A stretch of DNA of 64,000 nucleotides, taken from positions 20,038-84,037 of the forward strand of contig RCNN01000053.1 in the NCBI GenBank assembly GCA_003667245.1, in the 5' to 3' direction. Shown in pieces: positions 18,768-30,226 of this stretch. Within the stretch, counting starts at the first letter, position 1. Each line of letters opens with the position of its first letter. The stretch is from Heterostelium multicystogenum. Its lineage: Eukaryota > Evosea > Eumycetozoa > Acytosteliales > Acytosteliaceae. The position numbers and the translations under genes are program-made. The notes under the pieces were generated by a model. The model worked only from the letters and a program-made list of their open reading frames with translations, made no database searches and was not told the DNA's origin.

Positions 18768-19973
18768 ATGAAAACGCTTTGGCAACACTGCCACGTTGCA
18801 ACCATGGCCCAGGGCAACTACTCGATCATCGAGGACGCCGCCATTGTTACCTCGGGCACGCTCATCGAGTGGATCGGCCCGCGCGCCGATCTGCCGGATG
18901 CGAACTACGCAACCACCCATGACCTGCAAGGGGCGTGGGTCACGCCCGGGCTGATCGACTGCCACACCCACACGGTGTTCGGCGGCAATCGCAGCGGCGA
19001 GTTCGAGCAGCGGCTGCAAGGCGTGAGCTACGCCGAGATCGCAGCGGCCGGTGGCGGTATTGCCAGCACCGTGCGCGCCACGCGTGCGGCGAGCGAAGAT
19101 GAACTGTTTGCCAGCGCCACAAGCGCCTGCGCAGTTTGCTGCGCGACGGTGTAACCACCGTCGAGATCAAGTCCGGCTACGGCCTGGACCTGGCCAGCGA
19201 GCGCAAGATCCTGCGGGTGATCCGTCGCCTCGGCGCCGAGTTGCCGGTCAGTGTGCGCAGCACCTGCCTGGCGGCGCATGCGTTGCCGCCGGAGTACGTG
19301 GACCGGGCCGATGCCTACATCGAACACATCTGCACCGAAAATGCTCCCGGCGCTGGCAGCGGAAGGCCTGGTGGACGCGGTCGACGCCTTCTGTGAGTAC
19401 CTGGCGTTCTCGCCGGAGCAGGTGGAGCGCGTGTTCATCGCCGCCCGGAAACTTGGCTTGCCGGTAAAACTGCACGCCGAACAGTTGTCGTCCCTGCACG
19501 GCTCCAGCCTGGCGGCGCGGTACCAGGCGCTGTCGGCGGACCACCTGGAATTCATGACCGAGGAAGACGCCATCGCCATGGCCGCTTCCGGCACCGTCGC
19601 GGTGCTGCTGCCGGGCGCGTTCTACTTCCTGCGGGAAACCCAGTTGCCGCCGATGGATGCCCTGCGCAAGCACGGCGTGAAGATCGCGATCGCCAGCGAC
19701 CTCAACCCGGGCACCTCGCCGGCGTTGTCGGTGCGCTTGATGCTGAACATGGCCTGCACCCTGTTCCGCATGACCCCGGAAGAAGCCCTGGCCGGCGCCA
19801 CGCAACACGCGGCCACCGCCCTGGGCCTGGGCAACAGCCATGGCTCGCTGGAAGTGGGCAAGGTCGCGGATTTTGTCGCCTGGCAGATTGATCGTCCCGC
19901 CGACCTGGCCTACTGGCTGGGTGGCGAGCTGGATAAACGCGTCGTGCGCCACGGCGTCGAAGTCACCGTTTAA
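18768..19973 (+). CDS. hutI: Imidazolonepropionase HutI, two indels
   Basis: About 401 residues after repair. It opens the ring of 4-imidazolone-5-propionate to give N-formimino-glutamate. It is an amidohydrolase-fold enzyme: [13 protein letters not shown] has the HxH metal site, [10 protein letters not shown] a further His, and [10 protein letters not shown] the metal-binding Asp. A C is missing at about 19118-19120 (GCGCCACAAG) and an A is extra at about 19337-19340 (GAAAATG). ATG 18768 was chosen over ATG 18756 because GGAGG lies just before it. It is followed by hutG after 11 bases. Confidence 0.92.
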
Positions 19974-19984
19974 GGAGTACCGCT

Positions 19985-20800
19985 GTGGATAAGGTTCTGA
20001 ACTTCAAACAAGGCCGTGTGCCGCTGCTGATCAGCATGCCCCACGCGGGGCTGCGCCTGACGCCGGCGGTGCAAGCCGGGCTGATCCCCGAGGCGCAAAG
20101 CCTGCCGGACACCGACTGGCACATTCCCACGCTGTACGACTTCGCCGAAGCGCTGGGCGCCAGCACCCTGGCGGCGGAGTATTCGCGCTTTGTCATCGAC
20201 CTGAACCGGCCTTCAGACGACAAGCCGCTGTACGTTGGCGCGACCACCGGCCTGTTACCCGGCGACGCTGTTTGACGGTGTGCCGCTGTTCCGCGAAGGC
20301 CTGGAACCGTCCAAGGCCGAGCGCGCCACGTACCTGGAGCAGGTGTGGACGCCGTATCACCGCACCCTGCAAAACGAACTGGCCCGGCTCAAGGCCGAGT
20401 TCGGTTATGCGCTGCTGTTTGATGCGCACTCGATCCGCTCGGTGATCCCGCACCTGTTCGAAGGCAAGCTGCCGGACTTCAACCTCGGCACCTTCAACGG
20501 CGCGGCCTGCGATCCGCAGCTGGCCAGCGAACTGGAAGCCATCTGTGCCGGCCACCCGCAGTACAGCCATGTGCTCAACGGGCGCTTCAAGGGCGGGCAC
20601 ATCACCCGTCACTACGGCAACCCGGCCGAGAACATCCACGCCGTGCAGCTGGAGTTGGGGCAGTGCACCTACATGGAAGAGTTTGAGCCCTTCCGTTATC
20701 GCGCCGACCTGGCCGAGCCGACGCGGGTGTGTTGAAGGAACTGCTGGAAGGGTTCCTGGCGTGGGCAAGCGGCATTACTCCTGAGTGGCGTCGCTGCTGA
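19985..20800 (+). CDS. hutG: N-formylglutamate deformylase HutG, two indels
   Basis: About 270 residues after repair. It hydrolyses N-formyl-L-glutamate to formate and glutamate, the last step of the HutF/HutG branch. ISMPHAG near the N-terminus and LLFDAHSIRS in the middle are typical metal-site motifs of the N-formylglutamate amidohydrolase family. GTG 19985 is the likely start, after AAGGAG. An extra T at about 20256 (CTGTTACCC) breaks it, and near 20727-20732 the frame changes again by -1 or +2, after which LKELLEGFLAW leads to a stop at 20798-20800. Whether two bases were gained or one lost cannot be told here. Confidence 0.9.
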
Positions 20801-20807
20801 GATAGCT

Positions 20808-20890
20808 TTCGCGAGCAAGCCCGCTCCCACATTCGACCGTGTTTCTTCAGGAGGAACACGGTCGAATGTGGGAGCGGGCTTGCTCGCGAA
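20808..20890. repeat. Perfect 36-bp inverted repeat containing two REP cores
   Basis: The left arm is 20808-20843, the loop is 11 bases, and the right arm 20855-20890 is the exact complement. Unlike the other copies, the REP cores point the opposite way and the spacer (CATTCGACCGTGTT) is itself part of the palindrome. It follows hutG. Confidence 0.85.
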
Positions 20891-21042
20891 GAGGCCCTCA
20901 ACAGCAACACACCTCCCAAGTCGTCTGTGTGCAAATCCCTGTCGCCACAGTTCGCTTGATCAAGGTCTCGCTGGGTAAGGTGTTGGGCACGGCGCGTCAG
21001 ACGCCACTCCCACAATAAAAACTGCCGAGTGAGACCGCATCG

Positions 21043-21988
21043 ATGAAAAGACTGTTCAACCGTTGTCTGTTGATTCTCACCGGCGCCGCACTCTTGAGCG
21101 CCAACGCGATGGCTGCCGACCCGGCCTCGTGCAAGGTCGTGCGCATGGGCGTGGTCAGCTGGACTGACGTGATCGCCACCAGCGGCATGGCCGACGTGCT
21201 GCTCAATGGCCTGGCTATGACAGCAAGCAAACCAGCGCCGTGCAGCAGATCATCTTTGCCGGCATCGCGACAAGCGCCTGGATATCTTCCTCGGCTACTG
21301 GAAACCGGCGATGGACAACAACATCGCGCCATTCCTCGCGGCCAAGCAGGTCAAGGTGTTCGACAAGCCGAGCCTGTCCGACGCCCAGGCGACGCTGGCG
21401 GTGCCGCAGTACGTTGCCGACGCCGGCTTGAAAACCTTTGCCGACATTGCCCGCTTCAAGGACAAGCTGGGCGGCAAGATCTATGGCATCGAGCCGGGCA
21501 GCGGTGCCAATACCGATATCCAGAAAATGATCGACAGCAATCGCTTTGGCCTCGGCGGCTTTAAGTTGGTGGCGTCCGGCGAGGCGGGCATGCTGGCGGC
21601 GGTGCAGCGGGCAGTGAATCGCAAGGAGTTCGTGGTGTTTGTCGGCTGGACCCCACACCCGATGAACATCAACATGAAAATGGCGTACCTGACCGGCAGT
21701 GAAGATGTGTTCGGTGCCAACGAAGGCATGGCCACGGTCTCCACGGTGACGGCGCCGGATTACGCCGAACGTTGCCCCAATGTGACACGCCTGCTGGAGA
21801 ACCTGACCTACACCGCGGCCCAGGAAAGCCAGTTGATGGTGCCGATCATGGACCGCAAGACGCCGCAGGAGGTGGCCAAACAATGGTTGCGCGACAACCC
21901 CGAGGATTTGCAGCGCTGGCTGGCGGGTGTGACGACCCTGGATGGCAAGGACAGTGTGGCGGCGGTGCAGGCCAGCCTCAAGCCCTGA
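21043..21988 (+). CDS. hutX: HutX/ProX-type periplasmic substrate-binding protein, two deletions
   Basis: About 315 residues after repair. It has a signal peptide of about 24 residues ending AMAA and an OpuAC/ProX-like binding domain (VSWTDVIATSGMADVLLNGLGYD; DIFLGYWKP; YGIEPGSGANTDIQKM; VVFVGWTPHPMN). This is the partner class of HutW/HutV and would supply substrate (histidine, or a quaternary amine) to them. A G is missing at about 21212 and a C at about 21268. It is separated from hutWV by seven genes and bounded on both sides by REP hairpins, so its membership of the hut transcript is an inference. Confidence 0.82.
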
Positions 21989-22003
21989 GCAAATGAAGAT
22001 CAA

Positions 22004-22096
22004 AATGTGGGAGCGGGCTTGCTCGCGAATGCGGTGGGTCAGCCACACAAGTATTGACTGATACACCGCATTCGCGAGCAAGCCCGCTCCCACATT
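22004..22096. repeat. REP doublet (REPIN-like), copy 3
   Basis: Inverted TGTGGGAGCGGGCTTGCTCG cores about 45 bases apart, between the binding-protein gene and the esterase gene. Confidence 0.85.
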
Positions 22097-22142
22097 GGAT
22101 TCGTGGCGGCTGTTAAATCCTTATCTTCAGGACGATCCTTCG

Positions 22143-23078
22143 ATGTCCCATTACCCGATTTCCGCGCAGATGTGCGCCTTCGTCGAAAAAACCGAATCCT
22201 TCACCAGCGACGACACATCGCTGGCCGGATTGCGCCGAGGCTATGACCGCATGTGCCAGGCGTTCACCCCGGCGCGGCCCGAAGGGTTACAGGTGTCAGA
22301 CGTTTCCCTGGGTGGCGTGGGCGTACGCATTTATCAACCGGCGACGCCAACCCCTGATAGCGGCTGGCCATGCATCCTTTATATGCACGGTGGCGGCTGG
22401 GTGGTCGGCGGCCTGGATTCCCATGACTTCATGTGTGCTGAGCTGGCCGACTCACTGCAAGTGCTGGTCATCGCCATCGATTACCGCCTGGCACCCGAAC
22501 ACCCGTTTCCGGCCGCCTTTGAGGATTGCCGTGCGGTCTGGCAGGCGATCCAGGTGGGCGAAGCGCCCCAGCCGATCAACCTTCAGCGTCTGGTTGTGGC
22601 TGGTGACAGCGCCGGCGGTAACCTGGCGGCGGCCCTGTGCCTGGGCCTGCGGGATGACCATCAGCCGCAGCCCCTGGCGCAAGTCCTGATCTACCCCGGC
22701 CTGGGCGGCCCCGCCGACCTGCCGTCCCGCCGCGATTGCGTCGACGCGCCGCTGCTCAGTACCGCCGACACCGAGTGCTACCTCGCCCTTTACCTGCGTG
22801 GGCCGGACAAGCCGTCGCCCTACGCCATGCCATTGCTGGCCGTGGATTTCAGCGGGTTGCCGCAGGCTTTGATCGCTGTCGCCCAGTTCGACCCGTTGCG
22901 GGACGACGGCATGCTCTACGCCGAACGCCTGCAAGGCGCCGGGGTGGCGGCCACGCTGTATCCCGGCAAAGGCCTGGTTCACGGCTGCCTGCGGGCCCGG
23001 GGCCAGGTGTTGGAGGTCGACCGGCTGTACGTTTATCTGCTGGACTACCTGCGTGGTGTTCTGCTGACACAGGTCTAG
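22143..23078 (+). CDS. Alpha/beta hydrolase of the HSL (hormone-sensitive lipase) family
   Basis: 311 residues from ATG 22143, intact. The oxyanion-hole HGGG is at residues 82-85 and the nucleophile motif GDSAGG at 154-159 (Ser156); the acid is probably Asp in AVAQFDPLRDDG, and the catalytic His is in LVHGCLR near the C-terminus. This is the bacterial HSL esterase layout. The substrate cannot be told; such enzymes cleave short-chain acyl esters in the cytoplasm. ATG 22143 has AGGA 10 bases upstream; the earlier ATG 22095 lies inside a REP element and was rejected. There is no functional link to the hut genes. Confidence 0.88.
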   Translation: MSHYPISAQMCAFVEKTESFTSDDTSLAGLRRGYDRMCQAFTPARPEGLQVSDVSLGGVGVRIYQPATPTPDSGWPCILYMHGGGWVVGGLDSHDFMCAELADSLQVLVIAIDYRLAPEHPFPAAFEDCRAVWQAIQVGEAPQPINLQRLVVAGDSAGGNLAAALCLGLRDDHQPQPLAQVLIYPGLGGPADLPSRRDCVDAPLLSTADTECYLALYLRGPDKPSPYAMPLLAVDFSGLPQALIAVAQFDPLRDDGMLYAERLQGAGVAATLYPGKGLVHGCLRARGQVLEVDRLYVYLLDYLRGVLLTQV

Positions 23079-23182
23079 GTCCACGAGGACATGCTCATTG
23101 CACAATTCGGGTTTATGATGCCAGACGGCAAAAATAATAGACGTCCCCCCAGGGATGAACTCGACCCCTTACGGAGCGCGCA

Positions 23183-24155
23183 ATGCAGACTTTGTACCCG
23201 CAGATCAAACCCTACGCCCGGCACGATCTGGCCGTCGATGAAACCCACGTCCTGTACGTCGACGAAAGCGGTTCCCCGGAAGGCTTGCCCGTTGTGTTCA
23301 TCCATGGCGGCCCCGGCGCCGGGTGTGATGCCAATAGCCGCTGCTATTTCGATCCTAATCTGTACCGAATTGTTACTTTTGATCAGCGTGGCTGCGGGCG
23401 CTCCACCCCACGGGCCAGCCTGGAAAACAACACCACCTGGGACCTGGTGGCCGACCTTGAGCGGATTCGCGAACATTCTGGGCATCGAAAAATGGGTGCT
23501 GTTCGGCGGTTCCTGGGGCTCGACCCTGGCCCTGGCCTACGCGCAAACCCACCCGGAGCGTGTGCACGGCCTGATCGTGCGGGGCATTTTCCTGGCCCGC
23601 CCCCAGGACATTCAGTGGTTCTACCAGGCTGGCGCCAGCCGGCTGTTCCCCGATTACTGGCAGGACTACCTGGCACCTATCCCGGCGGAGGAGCGGCACG
23701 ACCTGCTCAGCGCCTACCACAAGCGCCTGACCGGCAACGACCAGATCGCCCAGATGCACGCCGCCAAGGCCTGGTCCACGTGGGAAGGGCGCATGTTGGG
23801 CCTGTGCCCGAACCCGCAATTGATCGAGCGTTTCTCCGAACCCCAGCGCGCCCTGTCGATTGCCCGTATCGAATGCCATTACTTCACCAATAACTCGTTC
23901 CTTGAACCTGACCAGTTGATCCGCGACATGCACAAGATCGCCCACCTGCCTGGCGTAATCGTGCATGGCCGCTACGATATGATCTGCCCGCTGGACAATG
24001 CCTGGGAGCTGCATCAGGCCTGGCCCAACAGTGAGCTGCAGATCATCCGCGAGGCCGGCCATGCGGCTTCCGAACCCGGAATCACCGATGCGCTGGTGCG
24101 TGCGGCGAGTGAAATGGCACGGCGCCTGCTTGATTTGCCGCCTGAAGAAGCATGA
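23183..24155 (+). CDS. pip: Prolyl (proline imino-) aminopeptidase, one frameshift
   Basis: 323 residues after repair, the usual length. It releases N-terminal proline from peptides in the cytoplasm. It is an alpha/beta hydrolase: HGGPGAG oxyanion-hole motif, DQRGCGRSTP, nucleophile elbow GGSWGSTLAL, and GRYDMICP plus AGHAASEP near the C-terminus for the Asp and His. An extra T at about 23477 (CATTCTGGG) breaks the frame; across the join it reads IREH-LGIEKWVLFGGSWG. Its TGA overlaps the dtd ATG (ATGA). Confidence 0.93.
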
Positions 24156-24590
24156 AGGGGCTTTTGCAACGGGTGCGCGGCGCCCGGGTCGAGGTAGAGG
24201 GGCAGGTGGTCGGGGCGATAGACCAGGGTTTGCTGGTGCTGGTGGCTGTCGAGCCTTCGGATACGCAAGCCAGCGCCGACAAGCTGCTGCATAAGCTGCT
24301 TAACTATCGGGTGTTCAGCGACGACGAGGGCAAGATGAACCTGTCCTTGAAAGACATTGGCGGCGGTTTTGCTGCTGGTGTCGCAGTTCACCCTGGCGGC
24401 AGACACCAAGAGTGGGCTGAGGCCGAGCTTCTCCACGGCGGCACCGCCGGCGTTGGGCGAGGCGCTTTTCGACTATCTGCTGTTACAAGCGCAACAATTG
24501 CATGGCACGGTAGCGGCAGGGCGTTTTGGCGCTGATATGCAGGTGCATTTGGTCAATGATGGGCCGGTCACCTTCCTGTTACAGACGTGA
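24152..24590 (+). CDS. dtd: D-aminoacyl-tRNA deacylase, one frameshift
   Basis: 145 residues after repair, normal for Dtd. It hydrolyses D-aminoacyl-tRNA (and mischarged Gly-tRNA-Ala), protecting translation. It begins [15 protein letters not shown]; the catalytic region [16 protein letters not shown] and the C-terminal [11 protein letters not shown] (Gly-cisPro motif) are present. An extra T at about 24367-24370 (GGTTTTGC) separates the two halves. It overlaps pip by 4 bases, so the two are translationally coupled. Confidence 0.93.
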
Positions 24591-24858
24591 ATGTACTGAA
24601 AACGACTTGTGATGCCCAAAAAACCGGGTTTTCGCTACAAATACTTCGCTGACCCTGATGCGTTGTCACGCGGGCTACTAGATAATCGCGCGCTACGGGG
24701 ATCAGCGTTAATTGGTCCATTTTTGACTTAGGTAGAGACTTGTCCGATAGCCATTGGGGAATCATTTAGCCCCATGGGAGTCGGAACAATGCTCGCCAAC
24801 CTGGCATATAGATAGCTGGCCGTTGGTTTTTTTGATCTGTTTTCGGCGAGGGTTGCTC
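24591..24858. other. Intergenic region before opgG
   Basis: 268 bases with no supported gene. It is more AT-rich than its neighbours and presumably carries the opgGH promoter and a long leader, but I see no operator or terminator I would name. Confidence 0.4.
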
Positions 24859-26614
24859 GTGATTGTTAGTCCCTGTAATGCACCAAAATTGTCTGCCAAA
24901 CGGTTACGAAACGTACTGGTGACGGGCTCTGCCCTGTTTTGCCTGTTCGGCGCGGGTCAACTGTGGGCATTCAGTCTGGATGAATGTGTCGGCCAAGGCA
25001 AAAGAGCTGGCCGGGCAGAAATACGAAGCTCCGCGCAGCAATTTGCCGAACGAATTCCGCGAAATGAAATTCGCTGATTACCAGAAAATTCGTTTCCGCA
25101 ACGAAAAAGCCGAGTGGGCCGATCAGAACACCCCGTTCAAGCTGTCCTTCTACCACCAGGGTATGCATTTCGATACACCGGTGAAAATCAACGAAGTCAC
25201 CGCCGACAGCGTTCAGGAAATCAAGTACGACCCGTCCCGCTTCGATTTCGGCGACGTCAAGTTTGATCCCAAATCCACCGAACAGCTGGGTTATGCCGGT
25301 TTCCGTGTGCTGTACCCGATCAACAAGGGTGACAAGCAAGACGAAATCATGACCATGCTCGGCGCCAGCTATTTCCGCGTCGTGGGCAAGGACCAGGTCT
25401 ACGGCCTGTCTGCCCGCGGCATGGCGATCGACACTGCGTTGCCGTCCGGCGAAGAATTCCCGCGTTTTCACCGAGTTCTGGATCGAGCGTCCCAAACCGG
25501 GTGAGAAACAGCTGGTGATCTACGCCCTGCTGGATTCGCCGCGGGCCACCGGCGCTTATCGCCTGATCCTGCGCCCGGGTACCGACACCATCGTCGACGT
25601 CAAATCCCAGATGTACCTGCGTGACAAGGTCACCAAGCTGGGCATCGCCCCGCTGACCAGCATGTTCCTGTTCGGCGCCAACCAGCCGTCCAAGGTCCTC
25701 AACTACCGTCGCGAGCTGCACGATTCCAGCGGCCTGTCGATCCATGCCGGCAACGGCGAGTGGATCTGGCGCCCACTGAACAACCCCAAACACCTGTCGG
25801 TCAGCAACTTCACCGTGGAAAACCCGCGTGGTTTCGGCCTGCTGCAACGCGGCCGCAACTTCAGCCACTACGAAGACCTCGACGACAACTACGACAAGCG
25901 CCCAAGCGCCTGGATCGAGCCTGAAGGCGATTGGGGCAAGGGCTCCGTCGACCTGGTAGAGATTCCGACCGCCGATGAAACCAACGACAACATCGTTGCG
26001 TTCTGGAGCCCGGAAAACACTGCCGGAGCCAGGCAAGCCGCTGGACGTTGCCTACCGCCTGCACTGGACATTGCAAGACGCCGAGTTCCATTCGCCAGAA
26101 AGCGCCTGGGTCAAGCAGACCCTGCGTTCCACCGGCGACGTCAAGCAATCCAACCTGATCCGTCAGCCAGACGGCAGCGTGGCTTACCTGGTGGACTTCG
26201 AGGGCCCGTCCCTGAAGAAACTGCCAGCTGACGCACCGGTTCGCAGCCAGGTCAGCGTGGGCGACAACGCCGAAATCGTTGAAAACAGCGTGCGCTACAA
26301 CCCGCACACCCAAGGCTGGCGCCTGACCCTGCGCATGAAGATCAAGGACGCAGGCAAGCCGACTGAAATGCGCGCTGCTCTGGTTCAGGACATCGTGCAG
26401 CCGGAACCGGAGAAGGTTTCGACCCAAGTGTTGAAAGCCGACAAAGTACTGGCTAAACAGCACGAGAAAAGCGGCCAAGAAAGACGCCAAGGACAAGGAC
26501 GCCAAGCAGCCGGAAGCGGCTGCCCCAGCCACACCACTCCCTACCCAGGATCAGGCCAAGACAGAGCAAGTCCTGACCGAAACCTGGAGCTATCAGTTGC
26601 CTGCCGATGAGTAA
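24859..26614 (+). CDS. opgG: Glucans biosynthesis protein OpgG (MdoG), four insertions
   Basis: About 583 residues after repair. It is a periplasmic protein for synthesis (branching) of osmoregulated periplasmic glucans. It starts at GTG ([17 protein letters not shown]...), with a signal peptide ending at about residue 40 (QLWAFS). Typical stretches are [15 protein letters not shown] and the C-terminal [12 protein letters not shown]. Extra bases lie at about 24983 (A), 25466 (T), 26023 (T or G) and 26466 (A). The last third has an acidic/lysine/alanine-rich linker ([13 protein letters not shown]) before the end. The stop at 26612-26614 overlaps the opgH start at 26607. Confidence 0.93.
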
Positions 26615-29178
26615 TTCTCAAGTCCAGCCAGAGACTCTTGCCGAGTACCTGGCGCATCTACCGATGACCGATGAGCAGCGCGCCGAACTGGCGGGCTGCG
26701 AGTCCTTCAGTGAATTGCACAAGCGCCTGTCATCGTCCACGTTCGACGCGCCTGCCGACGCTGCCCAGGCATCGGTAGGCGCCCGGCTGACCCTCAACAC
26801 TGCCGAAGAGCTGCAAGACGCCGAAATGCTGGTGCTCGACGCCAGCGGCCGGGTTTGCCTCAAGGCCACGCCGCCGATTCCGTCGGACCAAGGTCGTGCC
26901 TGAGCCGTGGCGCACCAATATCCTGGTGCGTGGCTGGCGCCGCCTGACCGGCCGCACCAATCCACCGGCCCCGCCGAAGGATGAGCGCGTACTGCCGGCC
27001 GCCCGCTGGCGCACCGTCGGTTCGATCCGTCGCTATATCCTGCTGGTGCTGATGCTCGGCCAGACGATCGTTGCCGGCTGGTACATGAAAGGCATCATGC
27101 CGTACCAGGGCTGGTCCTTCGTCGACTTTGACGAGATCCGCAACCAGACCCTGCTGCAAACCGCGACCCAGGTACTGCCTTACGCCCTGCAAACCAGCAT
27201 CCTCGTGCTGTTCGGGATTCTGTTCTGCTGGGTCTCGGCCGGTTTCTGGACCGCGCTGATGGGCTTCCTGGAACTGCTGACCGGTCACGATAAATACCGT
27301 ATCTCCGGTAAAAGTGCCGGTGACGAGCCGATTCCGAAAGACGCCCGCACCGCCCTGGTCATGCCGATCTGCAACGAAGACGTGCCCCGGGTATTTGCCG
27401 GCCTGCGCGCGACGTTCGAATCGGTGGCTGCCACCGGTGACCTGGACCGTTTCGACTTCTTCGTCCTCAGCGACAGCAACGAGGCCGACATCTGCATCGC
27501 TGAGCAGCAAGCCTGGCTCGACGTGTGCCGCGAAGCCGGTGGCTTCGGCAAGATCTTCTATCGCCGCCGTCGCCGTCGCGTCAAACGCAAGAGCGGCAAC
27601 CTCGACGACTTCTGCCGTCGCTGGGGCGGTGACTACAAGTACATGGTGGTGCTCGACGCCGACAGCGTGATGAGCGGCGAATGCCTGACCAGCCTGGTGC
27701 GCCTGATGGAAGCCACGCCGGATGCCGGGATTATCCAGACCGCGCCACGTGCGTCGGGCATGGATACCCTGTATGCGCGCATGCAGCAGTTCGCCACCCG
27801 GGTGTACGGCCCGCTGTTTACCGCCGGCCTGCACTTCTGGCAGCTGGGTGAATCCCACTACTGGGGTCACAACGCGATCATCCGCATGAAGCCGTTTATC
27901 GAGCACTGCGCCCTGGCGCCGTTGCCGGGTAAAGGTGCGTTTGCCGGTGCGATTCTTTCCCACGACTTCGTTGAAGCGGCGCTGATGCGCCGTGCCGGCT
28001 GGGGCGTGTGGATTGCCTACGACTTGCCGGGCAGCTACGAAGAGCTGCCGCCGAACCTGCTGGACGAACTCAAGCGTGACCGTCGCTGGTGCCACGGCAA
28101 CCTGATGAACTTCCGCCTGTTTTTGGTAAAAGGCATGCACCCGGTGCACCGTGCGGTGTTCCTCACCGGCGTGATGTCGTACCTGTCGGCGCCGTTGTGG
28201 TTCTTCTTCCTGGTGCTGTCCACGGCCTTGCTGGCGGTCAACACACTGATGGAGCCGCAGTACTTCATGGCGCCGCGCCAGTTGTATCCGTTGTGGCCAC
28301 AATGGCATCCGGACAAGGCGGTGGCGCTGTTCTCCACCACCATCGTGCTGCTGTTCCTGCCTAAATTGCTGAGCATCATCCTGATCTGGGCCAAGGGCGC
28401 GAAAGAGTTCGGCGGCAAGTTCAAGGTGACCCTGTCGATGCTGCTGGAGATGCTGTTCTCCATGTTGCTGGCGCCGGTGCGGATGATTTTCCACACCCGT
28501 TTCGTACTGGCCGCGTTCCTCGGCTGGGCGGCGACCTGGAACTCGCCACAGCGTGACGACGACTCCACGCCATGGAGCGAGGCAGTCAAGCGCCACGGTC
28601 CGCAGACCCTGCTCGGCTTCTTCTGGGCGCTGCTGGTGGTGTGGTTGAACCCAAGCTTCCTGTGGTGGCTGGTGCCGATCGTCGGTTCGCTGATGCTGTC
28701 GATTCCGGTGTCGGTGATTTCCAGCCGGGTCAAACTGGGCCTCAAGTCTCGCGACGAGAGCCTGTTCCTGATCCCCGAGGAATACAATCCGCCCCAGGCG
28801 CTGTTGTCGACCGACAAGTACACCCACGAAAACCGTTGGCATGCGCTCAATGACGGTTTTGTGCGGGCGGTGGTCGATCCGCAGCAGAACGCCCTGGCGT
28901 GCGCCTTGGCAACTTCCCGTCACGGGCAGGCGGAGCCGATTGAGTGGCTGCGTGTTGACCGGGTTCGCCACGCGTTGAAAGTCGGCCCGGCCGGCCTCAA
29001 CAACGGTGAACGCCTGGCCTTGCTCAGCGACCCGGTCGCCCTGGCACGCTTGCACGAGCAGGTCTGGAGCGAAGGCCACGCCGAGTGGCTGAGCGCCTGG
29101 CGCGAATCGGTCAAGGCCGATCCGCATGCGCCATTGCTGCCATTGAAGCCGCTGTCGTCCCAGGCTCAACCGGCCTGA
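26607..29178 (+). CDS. opgH: Glucans biosynthesis glucosyltransferase OpgH (MdoH), one insertion
   Basis: About 856 residues after repair. It is an inner-membrane family 2 glycosyltransferase that makes the beta-1,2-glucan backbone from UDP-glucose. The cytoplasmic catalytic part has [21 protein letters not shown] (DxD-like), and RDRRWCHGN (the Q/RxxRW-like motif), flanked by membrane helices near residues 135-200 and about 500-690. An extra C at about 26879 (ATTCCGTCGG for ATTCGTCGG) breaks the frame near residue 92; the join reads [16 protein letters not shown]. It overlaps opgG and is followed by a hairpin. Confidence 0.95.
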
Positions 29179-29185
29179 TTCCGAC

Positions 29186-29210
29186 GCCCCCGAGGTGCCA
29201 CCTCGGGGGC
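29186..29210 (+). terminator. Hairpin terminator after opgH
   Basis: GCCCCCGAGGTG and its complement form a GC-rich stem-loop 8 bases after the stop. The T run is short, so termination may be partial. Confidence 0.6.
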
Positions 29211-29421
29211 GTTTGCGATAACCGTCCTACGTTGTTTTTTCCCTTCTGCTGCATCGCGCTAACTCCTTGTTATTTCGAAACAAAAGACCCTTCTCCGAGG
29301 CATATTGCCGTGCCTGCGAGTGGGTTAGCATCGCCCCCCAAATCTGACTCGAAGCCTGCGGCTTACGCGATCTTGCGCGTGGCCGGGTGTGGGAGTGTTA
29401 AATGGAACAGGGGCTTTTTTC

Positions 29422-30226
29422 ATGATCAAAAGGTATTTGTCGATGCTGCTGCTCGGCATCGTCACATTTTCCCACGGTTACCTGGCGCATGCCGGAGCCA
29501 TAGATGAGGCCGTTCGGCGGGGTGTGTTGAAAGTCGGCACCAATCCGGCCTACGTGCCCTTTGAGATGACCGACAAGAAAGGCCGGATCGTCGGGTTTGA
29601 AGTTGACCTGCTTCGGGAGATGAGCAAGGCGCTGGGGGTCAAGCTGGAGCTGGTTTCGGTACCGTATATCGACCTGATTCCCGGCCTGCTGGCCAGCCGG
29701 TTCGACCTGATCGGCAGCGGCATGACTGTCACGCAGGAGCGCAACCTGACCCTCAATTTCAGCGACTCGTTCATCATCGTCGGCCAGACCGTGCTGCTGA
29801 ACCCTCGGTTGGCCGACAAGGTCCAGAGCATCGAGGACTTGAACGAGGCCGGTTACCGGATCGTGGCCGCCGAAGGCACCACAGGCGAGGCGGCGGCGAA
29901 AAGGTTTCTCGGCACTGCACGGCTGCGCAGTTTTTCCAACACCTGAAGAAGGCGTGCGCCAGGTGGTGGAGGGCAAGGCCGATGCGTTTATCCATGATGC
30001 GCCGTATAACCTGATCGCCATTACCAAGCCCCAGAACAGTGCGCTGTTGGCGCTGGAGCAACCCTTCACCTACGAGCCCCTGGCGTTCGGCTTGAAAAAG
30101 GGCGATTACGACAGCCTCAACTGGATCAATCATTTCCTCAACCAGGTGGCCCAGGACGGCACCTACGATCGGCTGCATGACAAGTGGTTCAAGGACTCGG
30201 GCTGGATGGCGGAAGTGGACTGGTAG
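29422..30226 (+). CDS. Polar amino-acid ABC transporter substrate-binding protein, first copy, one insertion
   Basis: About 267 residues after repair. Signal peptide of about 25 residues (cleavage near AHAGA) and the solute-binding family 3 pattern: AVRRGVLKVGTNPAYVPFEM, GFEVDLL, DLIGSGMTVTQER, FGLKKGDYDS, HDKWF. It binds an amino acid in the periplasm for an ABC importer. An extra T at about 29932-29936 (AGTTTTTCC) breaks the frame after RLRSF. It is clearly paralogous to the next gene and shares its permease and ATPase, since no other partner is nearby. Ligand unknown. Confidence 0.87.

Noticed and set aside
26860..29169. A 769-residue minus-strand frame opposite opgH
   Set aside because: Same reason: it mirrors opgH codon for codon and has an Arg/Gln/His-rich shadow composition.
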